Part shown: positions 15,923 to 22,967 of the stretch, one piece after another | How positions within the stretch are numbered: position 1 is the stretch's first letter | Layout of the letters: every line of letters begins with the position of its first letter | NCBI GenBank assembly: GCA_910579775.1 | Contig: CAJTUE010000004.1 | Coordinates: 124,001-188,000 of the forward strand | DNA length: 64,000 nucleotides | From: an uncultured Oscillospiraceae bacterium | GTDB lineage: Bacteria > Bacillota > Clostridia > Oscillospirales > Oscillospiraceae | Direction of reading: 5' to 3' | Notes under the pieces: model-generated | Databases searched by the model: none | What the model was told of the DNA's origin: nothing | What the model saw: only the letters and a program-made list of their open reading frames with translations | Position numbers and translations under genes: made by a program

Positions 15923-16564
15923 ATGAATCTGAAAGAGGCGTTTCGCTACCAGAATGCGATCCAGAGCATGCTTTCGAGTACCCTCGCAGAGCTGCAGGAC
16001 CGCTCCAACATCCTGAAGGTCTCGACCACCCACTTCCGCAGCAAGGTCAGATCTGACGCCCAGGACGTTACGATCGAGGATAATGCCAACAGCGAGTATG
16101 CGGGCAAGGCCAACCTTCTGGTTGAGTTTGCCTCCATGCTCTTGGAGGAGAAAGAGAAGCTTACCAAAGCCATCCATACGGCGAAGATTTCGCTGGAAGT
16201 GGACATGGACGGCGAAGTGGCTCTCAACCAGGAGCGTCAACGGTTTGCTTCTACGCTTCGTGCCATGACTGGCTATAAAAGCAGTGAGGTAATTCTCCCC
16301 AACGGCGGGAGCGGGTTCTGCTTTAATGGTGAGGGCAACCAGGTTGCTTATCACTGCGAGGCCAAGAGGGTCACGACCATCGACTTCGACCGGAATAAGG
16401 TTCGGGCCTTGGCTGCCGAGCTGGGCAAGAAATCCGATGGGATCTCTGCCGAGCTGGATAAGTGCATGGTCAATACCGAGGTGAGCTATGAGGCGCCCTT
16501 CGATGTGAACGACAACTTCGATGCGGTGTTTTCCAAGTTCATTGAGGATCAAGCAAAAGACTGA
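15923..16564 (+). CDS. Hypothetical coiled-coil protein
   Basis: 213 residues; CAAGGAGGACATCGAC precedes the ATG. The N-terminal 110 residues are helical and probably coiled coil (AFRYQNAIQSMLSSTLAELQ, LLVEFASMLLEEKEKLTKAI). The second half has GYKSSEVILPNGGSGFCFN and VTTIDFDRNKVRALAAELGK. I recognise this as a recurrent family in gut Firmicutes elements, function unknown. It ends the first rightward block and is followed by a hairpin. Confidence 0.55.
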   Translation: MNLKEAFRYQNAIQSMLSSTLAELQDRSNILKVSTTHFRSKVRSDAQDVTIEDNANSEYAGKANLLVEFASMLLEEKEKLTKAIHTAKISLEVDMDGEVALNQERQRFASTLRAMTGYKSSEVILPNGGSGFCFNGEGNQVAYHCEAKRVTTIDFDRNKVRALAAELGKKSDGISAELDKCMVNTEVSYEAPFDVNDNFDAVFSKFIEDQAKD

Positions 16565-16568
16565 AAAA

Positions 16569-16593
16569 CCCTGTGCCCATTTTGGGCGCAGGG
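16569..16593 (+). terminator. Hairpin after the 15923 gene
   Basis: CCCTGTGCCC / GGGCGCAGGG is a 10-bp stem with one T.G pair and a 5-base ATTTT loop, starting 5 bp after the stop codon. There is no following T-run, so it is a weak terminator or an RNA-stability hairpin. Confidence 0.5.
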
Positions 16594-16925
16594 GCCATGG
16601 CAGAATGGAGAGCGCGCAAGGGCCGGTTCAGGTGCAGATGAACTATAAGGCTGCACAAACCCCAGCACCTCCGGATAAGCATCTGCTAAATGCTTGATTG
16701 AGCTTGAAAACTCAAATAAAAGATATGCAAGCTGCTTCGTCCAGTGCTACACGTCCGAGCCAATCTCTCTCCAGCCGCAAAACTTTCTTTCGACTTAGCC
16801 CTTCATCGCTTCACAAACACTTTCTGCCCTTTGAGGCAACTACACAATTCAGCGAAGTCACAGCCTGTCTACCATGAGGGAGCCTCTGTGGTAACCTTGC
16901 GGGAGTATAGGCTGTGGATAAGGGC
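16594..16925. other. Gap of about 330 bp without a gene
   Basis: No credible coding frame or RNA gene is seen. A small hairpin ACCA.GAGG / CCTC..TGGT lies at 16871-16892. The region is the tail-to-tail space between the rightward cargo block and the leftward XRE gene at 16926-17273. Confidence 0.4.
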
Positions 16926-17273
16926 CTAAGCAACCTCAAAGTTCTGCCATGCCCCTTGCGTCCAAAGATATTCTCCCCAGGAAATACCTGAGCGGCAAGC
17001 CTCAGCCTGCCGCTCAAAAGAAGCGATATGATCGATGCGGTTTGTGGAAACCAGGATCTCATTCATTGGTACGCCCAAGAGCTCACTTAAAGCGAAGAGG
17101 TTATCAACGCTCGGCAAGCTCTGTCCGTGCTGCCACTGGTAGATGGCCTGGGGTGCCTCAAAGCCAAAGAAGCTCTGAAGGTCACGAACACTAAGGCCAC
17201 GCTTCTGACGCAGTCTGGCAATGTTCGCCCCTGTTGCCTTCGAATCAATGACAGGGAACTGAATCACAGACAT
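16926..17273 (-). CDS. XRE-family regulator (MSVIQFPVID type)
   Basis: 115 residues from ATG 17273, with GGAGGCG upstream. The HTH is GANIARLRQKRGLSVRDLQS with FFGFEAPQAIYQWQHGQSLP and VDNLFALSELLGVPMNEIL. The unusual FGFEAPQAIYQWQ recognition helix marks a distinct XRE subgroup common in Clostridia genomes and elements. It is divergent from the gene at 17400 with about 125 bp between, and may control it. Confidence 0.8.
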   Translation of the reverse strand: MSVIQFPVIDSKATGANIARLRQKRGLSVRDLQSFFGFEAPQAIYQWQHGQSLPSVDNLFALSELLGVPMNEILVSTNRIDHIASFERQAEACRSGISWGEYLWTQGAWQNFEVA

Positions 17274-17399
17274 GGCAATCGCCTCCATTCTTAAAAAGTA
17301 ATACCCCGACAAGCGGGATATTACAGGATAACGGATAGGACTGTAAATTGCAATAGGCTTTGGCAATTTGTAATAAAGATGTAAAAGGAGGCCGTGCCA

Positions 17400-18221
17400 G
17401 TGCTCCAACCCAAGTACTATACCAGATTGCAGAAGTTTTCTTTGCTAAACTGCCACTATATGTTCTTCGACACAGAGGAGTATCTGGCCGATGCCTTGTT
17501 CATCCGACATCAGGTCACGGTGAATTTCCAATGTGAGTATGCCGCCCCGGACGGATCCTACCTGGCTGTCTTCTGTTCCGTGAGAAAAAAGGACGAGGAT
17601 GAATTCTTGGAGGCCCTGCGTGAACTGCCCGACAAGATGCTTCTCTTTGGCCATGCCGACTACCTCCAGGTCAGTACTGCCGTTTTTGATAAGCTCAGAG
17701 AGGGAAGAAAAGGGCGGGAACCACTAAGTGAGGAAGGTGAACGCAAGCTCTTTCTGCATCGTTACCCCTTCCTCCGGGTCAAGGACTCCGAAGCGTCATG
17801 CCTGGATGAGCTGCCCGAGGGGTGGAGACGAGCCTTTGGCATGGAGATCTGCAGGGAAATCAAACAGGCGCTGAAAAGGACAAATATGTTTAGCGAGTAC
17901 ACGGTGCTGCAGACAAAGGAGAAGTTTGGCGCTCTCTGCTGGTATGACTCCGGGGCACCGGATGAGGTGGCAGAAATCATTGAAAAATACACAGAGATCA
18001 GCAAGAGAGTCTGTGTATCCTGCGGGAAACCAGCCACTAGGATCACGACTGGCTGGATCTGCCCGTTCTGTGATGAGTGCCTTGACATAGGATCCGAGGA
18101 AGCCAGAAGGCCATCTGTGCCAATCGAGAAGTACTATGAAGCAGAAACAAAAGACGAAGGGAGGGAGACCTGTGAAGCAACTGGTGCCAGTGCGGAAACA
18201 AAGCAAGAAAGCTCAGCGTAG
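17400..18221 (+). CDS. Phage/element hypothetical protein with C-terminal zinc ribbon
   Basis: 273 residues from GTG 17400, eight bases after GGAGG; GTG 17394 is too close to the RBS. The N-terminal region is uncharacterised. Residues about 135-220 (LPEGWRRAFGMEICREIKQA, KEKFGALCWYDSGAPDEVAE) resemble a domain common in phage proteins, followed by CVSCGKPATRITTGWICPFC with a further CDEC. These cysteines can bind one zinc. The last 86 bases overlap other small genes in a different frame. Function unknown. Confidence 0.6.
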   Translation: MLQPKYYTRLQKFSLLNCHYMFFDTEEYLADALFIRHQVTVNFQCEYAAPDGSYLAVFCSVRKKDEDEFLEALRELPDKMLLFGHADYLQVSTAVFDKLREGRKGREPLSEEGERKLFLHRYPFLRVKDSEASCLDELPEGWRRAFGMEICREIKQALKRTNMFSEYTVLQTKEKFGALCWYDSGAPDEVAEIIEKYTEISKRVCVSCGKPATRITTGWICPFCDECLDIGSEEARRPSVPIEKYYEAETKDEGRETCEATGASAETKQESSA

Positions 18222-18351
18222 CTTCTTTGCCCAGAAACGTGGCTCCTGGATGGGGCTCAATCCAGTCACGCGCACTGTGCAGAGCAGGAAAGCGTATGAC
18301 CGAAACCGAGTTAAGCAGGCAGATCGCCGCTCTCCCGAAGAGTCCGGCTGA
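18172..18351 (+). CDS. Small basic hypothetical protein
   Basis: 59 residues from GTG 18172, five bases after GGGAGGG; the ATG at 18136 lacks an RBS. The core KKAQRSFFAQKRGSWMGLNP with VTRTVQSRKAYDRNRVK is a pattern I recognise in many Firmicutes mobile elements as a short basic protein of unknown role. It overlaps the 3' end of the zinc-ribbon gene by 50 bp in another frame, and the next gene by 56 bp. Confidence 0.55.
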   Translation: MKQLVPVRKQSKKAQRSFFAQKRGSWMGLNPVTRTVQSRKAYDRNRVKQADRRSPEESG

Positions 18352-18646
18352 CCGGCAAAAGCAGAAAACCAAACGCAGTCAGCGAAAATACCAGGGACAG
18401 CAAAAGGATGACCGATTGCTCTCCCTGGTAAGGCTTCCCGGATATTTCCCGTATAGAGGATACTTGACCTGCGACGTTAGCACAAAGAGCCTGTTACATA
18501 CTGGCGTCTACATCAAATACCCAAAATCTAGCAACCGACAAAGACACCTCAAGCGCCAGTCGGCAAAGAGAGTTCGAAAGAATCCGCTTCATGGAAAGGG
18601 GAATCAGTACCGCAAGGTCTTTGATTACAGATGGGAGCTAGATTGA
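18296..18646 (+). CDS. Basic hypothetical protein
   Basis: 116 residues from ATG 18296 (MTETELSRQIAALPKSPADR), with GCAGGAAAG upstream. The C-terminal part is strongly basic, with SNRQRHLKRQSAKRVRKNPL followed by KGNQYRKVFDYRWELD, a motif found repeatedly in gut-Firmicutes element proteins. It may bind nucleic acid; that is inference from charge only. It overlaps the previous small gene, as is usual for this cluster. Confidence 0.55.
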   Translation: MTETELSRQIAALPKSPADRQKQKTKRSQRKYQGQQKDDRLLSLVRLPGYFPYRGYLTCDVSTKSLLHTGVYIKYPKSSNRQRHLKRQSAKRVRKNPLHGKGNQYRKVFDYRWELD

Positions 18647-18661
18647 ACCGGAGGAATAAAC

Positions 18662-19195
18662 ATGGATATACCAGAGGAATTTGTACTCGTTACAATCTTC
18701 GATCCTGGCCTCCCCTCGTTCGTCAGCGGCGAGGTTGAGTACCTGGGATCCAAGGCAGTGGCGGGAAGGGTCAACGAGGGTGGAATCCGTGTCCCGAAAA
18801 GGCTCGTCTTCAAAGGAAAGAGAGAACAAGTACACCGTCATTGGCAGCACAGCCATGAGAACTGCTGGGGTGTCCCTTATAAGCTCAGAGCAAGCTTGAT
18901 GAGAGTGGAATGTTACTATTTTAAGCTCGAACGGGAATACGTTCGGGCTATTCAGCTTAACTTCCATGGGCTCAAATATCTTAGTGATGCATCAAAGCAA
19001 TGGGAACCCATCAATGCGGAAGATTGCTGGGGAAATGATGGCGTTCTGGCTGGAGACGAACCCGGCGACATCTACAATGCATTGCTGATGATAGATCGTC
19101 GTTTCAAGATGCTTGCAGACGTCAAAGCAGATATGGCAGATCCCCAACCATTTGACTACAAGCAATTCTTTAACGAGGTGTTCGCTGATGGATGA
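18662..19195 (+). CDS. Hypothetical protein, 177 residues
   Basis: CCGGAGGAATAAAC gives a clear RBS before ATG 18662. A possible N-terminal beta-barrel (PEEFVLVTIFDPGLPSFVSG, EVEYLGSKAVAGRV) is followed by a helical end (DEPGDIYNALLMIDRRFKML). No domain is recognised. It is the last gene of the rightward cargo block and is followed by a bidirectional terminator. Confidence 0.55.
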   Translation: MDIPEEFVLVTIFDPGLPSFVSGEVEYLGSKAVAGRVNEGGIRVPKRLVFKGKREQVHRHWQHSHENCWGVPYKLRASLMRVECYYFKLEREYVRAIQLNFHGLKYLSDASKQWEPINAEDCWGNDGVLAGDEPGDIYNALLMIDRRFKMLADVKADMADPQPFDYKQFFNEVFADG

Positions 19196-19228
19196 GGAAC
19201 GAATATCTAAGTATCCTGCCGTTTTCTC

Positions 19229-19275
19229 AAAAAAAGAGCTGTAGAAACTGAGTTTCAGTCCCTACAGCCCTTTAC
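19229..19275. terminator. Bidirectional terminator
   Basis: GAGCTGTAG (19236-19244) pairs with CTACAGCCC (19262-19270) with one mismatch. A nested ACTGA/TCAGT stem extends the hairpin. A7 on the left gives a T-run for minus-strand transcripts and CTTTACTTT follows on the plus strand. It separates the convergent 18662 and 19317 genes. Confidence 0.8.
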
Positions 19276-19316
19276 TTTGCTTCCAACAGCCATCCTTGGA
19301 AACCTAGCTGCGGCCT

Positions 19317-19616
19317 TTATGATTGTTCTTCGCTCCCATGGAGATAGTCGTCGAAGATCTTCCGTACTTTTTGGGCCTCTTCCTCGTTTACCACAAAAGT
19401 TGCCTTCCCGGTTGCTTCATCGACAACTCTGTCATAGCCCAACGGAGCGGTTCGAGGTGAAGCTGCGCCCCTATCTGGAGAGGAAGGCCTATCCACGACA
19501 GCATCCCTAGGCTTGGACCTCAAGATTTCCTGTGCCGCAGCATACAACTCGGGAGTAATGATTGGCTCTGCGGATATGGAAGGTGTGCGCTGAGAGCCAT
19601 CAAATGTAGAGCTCAT
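19317..19616 (-). CDS. Short recombinase-derived protein with permuted segments
   Basis: 99 residues with a good RBS (AAGGAGGCGG) before ATG 19616. Residues 16-36 (AEPIITPELYAAAQEILRS) resemble the END motif of the serine-recombinase 'recombinase' domain. Residues 58-95 (PLGYDRVVDEATGKATFVV, NEEEAQKVRKIFDDYLHG) resemble its BEGINNING. Normal recombinases have these in the opposite order with about 90 residues between. There is no catalytic domain. It follows the operon at 19679-20712. Either it is a real accessory factor or a rearranged remnant; the intact start and RBS favour expression. Confidence 0.6.
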   Translation of the reverse strand: MSSTFDGSQRTPSISAEPIITPELYAAAQEILRSKPRDAVVDRPSSPDRGAASPRTAPLGYDRVVDEATGKATFVVNEEEAQKVRKIFDDYLHGSEEQS

Positions 19617-19678
19617 GGTATACCGCCTCCTTCATTACTAACAGTTTAGCTCTTTCTACGGCAATTAGCAAGTCGTTT

Positions 19679-19873
19679 TCACCTGTTTTTCTGAAATTTG
19701 ATGCAGATATCCCGGCCTTGGATGCAGGGGGAGCTGTCTGAAGCCAGACAATAGAGGAAGAAGAGTCCCATTGAAATAACAACCGTTCCGCAAATCATCG
19801 CGGTCTGAGTATCTGTGCAGTTAGTGAGAGAGGTAAGAACGCTACTAGGCATTTTTGCTGGGGCTTTACTCAT
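19679..19873 (-). CDS. Small single-pass membrane protein
   Basis: 64 residues from ATG 19873, overlapping the upstream regulator's stop by 8 bp (ATGAGTAA). One hydrophobic segment (TAMICGTVVISMGLFFLYCL) starts near residue 25, with a polar N-terminus and a basic C-terminus. No family is recognised. The tight coupling to the regulator and membrane-protein genes is the main evidence that it is real. Confidence 0.5.
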   Translation of the reverse strand: MSKAPAKMPSSVLTSLTNCTDTQTAMICGTVVISMGLFFLYCLASDSSPCIQGRDICIKFQKNR

Positions 19874-20330
19874 CTTCGGAACCCTCCGCACATTTCACTT
19901 CGATATGCTCATCGTTGAAAGCTCCGACAGGATATTCACAAATGTGTCCGGAGACAATCATTTCCTTCCCGCAGGAAGTGCATTCGTGGGAGAATGAGAA
20001 CTCATACATAATCTCCTCCCCCATTTGCCGCTCATAGGTGCTAGTCTCGCACTCATCGGTCATGTCCACAACAGTTTTCGCCTTGCAGTAGGGGCAGACT
20101 ACTATGCGCTTTAAGCTGATATGGTCATGTTCATCGAAGTAGAAAATCTGATCCACCGGGGTGTTAAGAGCATGAGATATGTCCAGAGCAAGTTTAAGCG
20201 AGGGGTTGTATTTCCCGTTCTCCAGATTGCCGATGGTCTCACGCCGCACATCGACCAGGGCAGCAAGGTCAGCTTGCTGCAACCCCTTCTCTTTCCGCAA
20301 CTCATGGAGCCTGGTGTGTAGTGGAGACAT
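19866..20330 (-). CDS. XRE-family regulator with C-terminal zinc ribbon
   Basis: 154 residues. The N-terminal HTH (RLHELRKEKGLQQADLAALV, DVRRETIGNLENGKYNPSLK) resembles small YgzD/YozG-type regulators. The C-terminal half has CPYC and CTSC pairs with an intervening C and H, forming a likely zinc ribbon. It starts 1 bp after the stop of the membrane-protein gene, in one operon with it and the small membrane protein. It may sense a signal and act on the repeats flanking the operon promoter. Confidence 0.75.
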   Translation of the reverse strand: MSPLHTRLHELRKEKGLQQADLAALVDVRRETIGNLENGKYNPSLKLALDISHALNTPVDQIFYFDEHDHISLKRIVVCPYCKAKTVVDMTDECETSTYERQMGEEIMYEFSFSHECTSCGKEMIVSGHICEYPVGAFNDEHIEVKCAEGSEDE

Positions 20331-20331
20331 C

Positions 20332-20712
20332 TTAGCTCCCCCTTTCCATCTTGAAGAAGACAGATCCTGCTGTTAACTCGCCAACCCCGACAATCAGGCA
20401 GTAACTCTGGCTGAAGTCGAGCTTAACAACTAGAGAATTCACAACAAGCAATACCGCCGTGGTAGCCATGATTGCAATAAACCCAATCGAGAGTGCCATG
20501 CGCAGATGATCTCCCGCCATTTCATCAAACGAGTCACGCTTTGGTAACAACGAGATTGTCGTGGCAATGATGGACAGACCGAGCAAAATATACTCCAGAA
20601 CTCCCTCGCGTGCCGCCAGGTTGGTGATACGAAGTATGCCAAGCAGAGTCCACAACAGCCCAACTCCTGCATACATAATCGTTATCCCCATGGTTACAGA
20701 TAGCTTTTTCAT
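20332..20712 (-). CDS. Four-helix integral membrane protein, function unknown
   Basis: 126 residues from ATG 20712, with GAAAGGAGAGC upstream. About four hydrophobic segments are visible: VTMGITIMYAGVGLLWTLL, VLEYILLGLSIIATTISLL, IGFIAIMATTAVLLVVNSL and YCLIVGVGELTAGSVFF. This size and partnership with an XRE gene is common in Firmicutes (DUF2178/DUF3796-like pairs), but I cannot assign a family. First gene of the leftward operon. Confidence 0.65.
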   Translation of the reverse strand: MKKLSVTMGITIMYAGVGLLWTLLGILRITNLAAREGVLEYILLGLSIIATTISLLPKRDSFDEMAGDHLRMALSIGFIAIMATTAVLLVVNSLVVKLDFSQSYCLIVGVGELTAGSVFFKMERGS

Positions 20713-20749
20713 AGATGCTCTCCTTTCGACTGTGGTGCATTTCGCTCCT

Positions 20750-20804
20750 ATGTGCGAAATATACCACAATATAGAATGGGTGTCAAGAGAAATGTGCGAA
20801 ATAT
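20750..20804 (-). promoter_or_regulatory. Promoter with flanking operator repeats
   Basis: On the minus strand TTGACA (20781-20786) and TATATT (20758-20763) are exactly 17 bp apart. The 13-bp repeat ATGTGCGAAATAT occurs at 20750-20762, over the -10 box, and at 20792-20804, just upstream of the -35. An additional TTTCGC/GCGAAA inverted pair lies at 20740-20759. This is a strong candidate binding site for the XRE-zinc-ribbon protein. Confidence 0.75.
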
Positions 20805-20951
20805 CTCTCACAAATTTCCCCGCGGCTTTTTGTTGACTTTGGCGAATAGCTTTCGGGAAAGAGTTGTGCCATTGTGTTGGAAGCCGACAATGCATCAATT
20901 GACAGGCAATCAAATTTGGGATACTATTAACACGTAGAAGGAGGAATGGAA

Positions 20952-21353
20952 ATGCAAAGAGCATGGATATATGGGCGAGACAGTTTGAGCAAAGAGTCTC
21001 TTGCATCGCAGATAGAGAAACTCAAGCGATTTGCAGAGACTAGGCAAATGGAGGTTGTAGGTACAAGCTCCGAAATTTGCCTGGGTCATGGCATTGATCG
21101 TGACGGCCTCAACGAAGCCATCCAAATGGTCAAGGACGGAAGAGCTGATACGCTTCTCATTTGTACGCTCGACCGGATTTCTGATGACGCAGGTGAAATA
21201 AAGAAGTTTGCTGGGCAAATTGAAGATCTCGACGCCGTCACCTTCGCAAAAGAGAAGGACGCCCAGGCGTGGGGGGATATAAAAGATGTCCTCCGAGGAG
21301 GAAGTCCGCTACAGTCGGAAGTTGGAATGATTTTTAGTATGCTTAGCATGTAA
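20952..21353 (+). CDS. Short resolvase-domain protein
   Basis: 133 residues from ATG 20952 (AAGGAGG seven bases upstream; ATG 20946 is too close). The start RAWIYGRDSLSKESLASQIE aligns with the YxRxS motif of serine recombinases, keeping Arg9 and Ser11. CTLDRISDD aligns with LDRLGRD, keeping the first arginine (75) while the second is Asp78. There is no recombinase or HTH domain after it. It could be a minimal resolvase, a regulator of the larger recombinases, or a decaying copy. Confidence 0.65.
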   Translation: MQRAWIYGRDSLSKESLASQIEKLKRFAETRQMEVVGTSSEICLGHGIDRDGLNEAIQMVKDGRADTLLICTLDRISDDAGEIKKFAGQIEDLDAVTFAKEKDAQAWGDIKDVLRGGSPLQSEVGMIFSMLSM

Positions 21354-21418
21354 ACCGGAAGTTTCTCCTAAGGCCCTAAAAATGAACCGTTTGCAAGATG
21401 ACAGAGGGGGCGGTGGCT

Positions 21419-21736
21419 GTGGACGACCATTCTGCGTTTGACAGGATGAAGAGGAATGCAGGTTCGGTCATAGAAGCTGTGTGTGAGTCGGTGCGCAGGT
21501 CTGTTTTAGAGGATGAAGATGCTATAGCATTGAAGACCGCCAACGAAGAGCGTGAGTACTGTACCATATGTGCCGCCGCAGCAATGATTGAAGCGAAAGT
21601 TCCTGACAGCCGGATCGGAGAACTCCTGACCAAGTACTTTCGACTTGACGACAATGAGGTTGCCCATGCCTTGGGCAAGGGGCATCTTATGGCAGAGAGA
21701 AAGAAGCCTGGGAAGACAGCAAAACCCAAGCGATAG
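21419..21736 (+). CDS. Hypothetical protein at the element's right end
   Basis: 105 residues from GTG 21419, with GAGGGGGCGG upstream; ATG 21398 is an alternative without RBS. Mostly helical (AFDRMKRNAGSVIEAVCESV, ANEEREYCTICAAAAMIEAK), with a basic C-terminal tail ending KKPGKTAKPKR. No family is recognised. It is the last low-GC gene before the chromosomal sequence begins. Confidence 0.5.
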   Translation: MDDHSAFDRMKRNAGSVIEAVCESVRRSVLEDEDAIALKTANEEREYCTICAAAAMIEAKVPDSRIGELLTKYFRLDDNEVAHALGKGHLMAERKKPGKTAKPKR

Positions 21737-21804
21737 CAGAGAACCGACCTGAAAGACGCTTGCAGTCCGTTTTATCGTACCGTTTTTGGCAACGCTTTTT
21801 GAAA

Positions 21805-21822
21805 CCCTTGTAGTGCAAGGCA
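21805..21822. other. Candidate attachment-site core
   Basis: An imperfect dyad, CCCTTG-TAGTG-CAAGG, lies between the last element gene and the terminator at 21858, where the base composition shifts to the chromosomal pattern. Short dyads of this type are typical of recombinase core sites. The left end is outside the window, so the expected direct repeat cannot be checked. Confidence 0.25.
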
Positions 21823-21857
21823 TTCAGGACAACTCATCTATATCGTTCGCCAATTAC

Positions 21858-21892
21858 AAAAAGAAAGACACGCCCAGCGTGTCTTTCTTTTT
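21858..21892. terminator. Perfect 16-bp bidirectional terminator
   Basis: AAAAAGAAAGACACGC / GCGTGTCTTTCTTTTT with a CCA loop; T-runs are present on both strands. It marks the junction between the mobile element and the nagB upstream region. Confidence 0.88.
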
Positions 21893-21899
21893 GGGTTCC

Positions 21900-22030
21900 G
21901 GCGGCCAAGGCCGCCTCCACCCTTCGGTATTATGATGTTCGGGGTCGGCGAAGCCGCCCCTGCGCAAATTGGCCGCTGGCCAATTTTACGGCGCAAAAGC
22001 GCCGTCCTGCCTGCGGCGGGTCCCTGGTAA
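21900..22030. repeat. Cluster of GC-rich hairpins
   Basis: Four consecutive palindromes: GGCGGCC/GGCCGCC (21900-21915), GGGG-CGGC/GCCG-CCCC (21941-21960), AAATTGGCC/GGCCAATTT (21966-21986) and ACGGCGC/GCGCCGT (21988-22005). Together with the GC-rich stem near 22150-22185 this looks like a dispersed intergenic palindromic repeat; no coding frame fits. Confidence 0.45.
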
Positions 22031-22107
22031 AGGCATTTGAATGGAGCTGAATTTGCTTCGTTCTGGCACTACGTACAAAAAATATTTTCCTCTTCTGACA
22101 GTATTTG

Positions 22108-22136
22108 TTGAAAAACGCTTTGGAAGGTGTTAAAAT
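22108..22136 (+). promoter_or_regulatory. Promoter of nagBA
   Basis: TTGAAA (22108-22113) and TAAAAT (22131-22136) are spaced 17 bp. The transcript would carry a 70-base leader with a GCCGCC/GGCGGC stem before the AAGGAGAGG ribosome site of nagB. Confidence 0.7.
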
Positions 22137-22211
22137 AGGAGACAGCAAAGTGCCGCCAAGGGCGGCCGACGGCGGGCAGCCGCCGAATTTTATCGTAAGG
22201 AGAGGATCCCC

Positions 22212-22967
22212 ATGAAAGTTTACAAGACCGCGGATTACGCCGCCATGTCCAAGAAGGCGGCCAACATCATCTGCTCCCTGGTGGTGCTCAAGCCCGACTG
22301 TGTGCTGGGGCTGGCCACCGGCTCCAGCCCGGTGGGCACCTACAAGCAGCTCATCGAGTGGAACAAGGAGGGCTATCTGAGCTTCTCCCAGGTCAAGACC
22401 GTCAATCTGGACGAGTACCGGGGCCTGCCCATCACCCACGACCAGTCCTACCGCTACTTCATGAACGACAACCTCTTCGACCACGTGGACATCGACAAGT
22501 CGGTGACCAATGTGCCCGACGGCATGGCCGCGGACATCAAGGCCGAGTGCAAGCGCTATGACGCGCTGGTGGCCTCTTTGGGCGGTGCGGACCTGCAGCT
22601 GCTGGGCATGGGTCACGATGGCCACATTGGCTTCAACGAGCCCTGCGACGAGTTCCCCAACGGCACCCATTTGGTGGACCTGGATCCCATGACCCTGGAG
22701 GCCAACGCCCGCTTCTTTGACAACGACCCCAAGAAGGTGCCCACCCAGGCGGTGACCATGGGCATCGGCACCATCATGTCCGCCAAGAAGATCCTGGTTG
22801 TGGTGTCCGGCGCGGATAAGGCCGGTATTGTGGCCAAGGCTCTCCTGGGCCCCGTTACCCCCCAGGTGCCCGCCTCCATCCTCCAGTTCCACCCCGACGT
22901 GACCATCGTGGCCGACGAGGCCGCGCTGGCAGAGTATATCAAGGAGGGCGGCAAGGTATGCGACTGA
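22212..22967 (+). CDS. nagB: Glucosamine-6-phosphate deaminase
   Basis: 251 residues, full length. It converts glucosamine-6-phosphate to fructose-6-phosphate and ammonia, the last step of amino-sugar entry into glycolysis. Signature segments: GLATGSSPVGTYK (from residue 33), VNLDEYRGL with the catalytic Asp (67), and LGMGHDGHIGFNEP (131-144) with the ring-opening His138 and its Asp/Glu partners. Translationally coupled to nagA by a 10-bp overlap. Cytosolic. Confidence 0.97.
   Translation: MKVYKTADYAAMSKKAANIICSLVVLKPDCVLGLATGSSPVGTYKQLIEWNKEGYLSFSQVKTVNLDEYRGLPITHDQSYRYFMNDNLFDHVDIDKSVTNVPDGMAADIKAECKRYDALVASLGGADLQLLGMGHDGHIGFNEPCDEFPNGTHLVDLDPMTLEANARFFDNDPKKVPTQAVTMGIGTIMSAKKILVVVSGADKAGIVAKALLGPVTPQVPASILQFHPDVTIVADEAALAEYIKEGGKVCD

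Noticed and set aside
16871..16892. Hairpin in the 16594-16925 gap as an origin of transfer
   Set aside because: A single short imperfect stem without a relaxase gene or nic-like motif is not enough.
1..21850. Conjugative element (ICE) call
   Set aside because: No relaxase, VirD4-type coupling protein, VirB4 or peptidoglycan hydrolase gene is visible in this part. The missing left portion could carry them.
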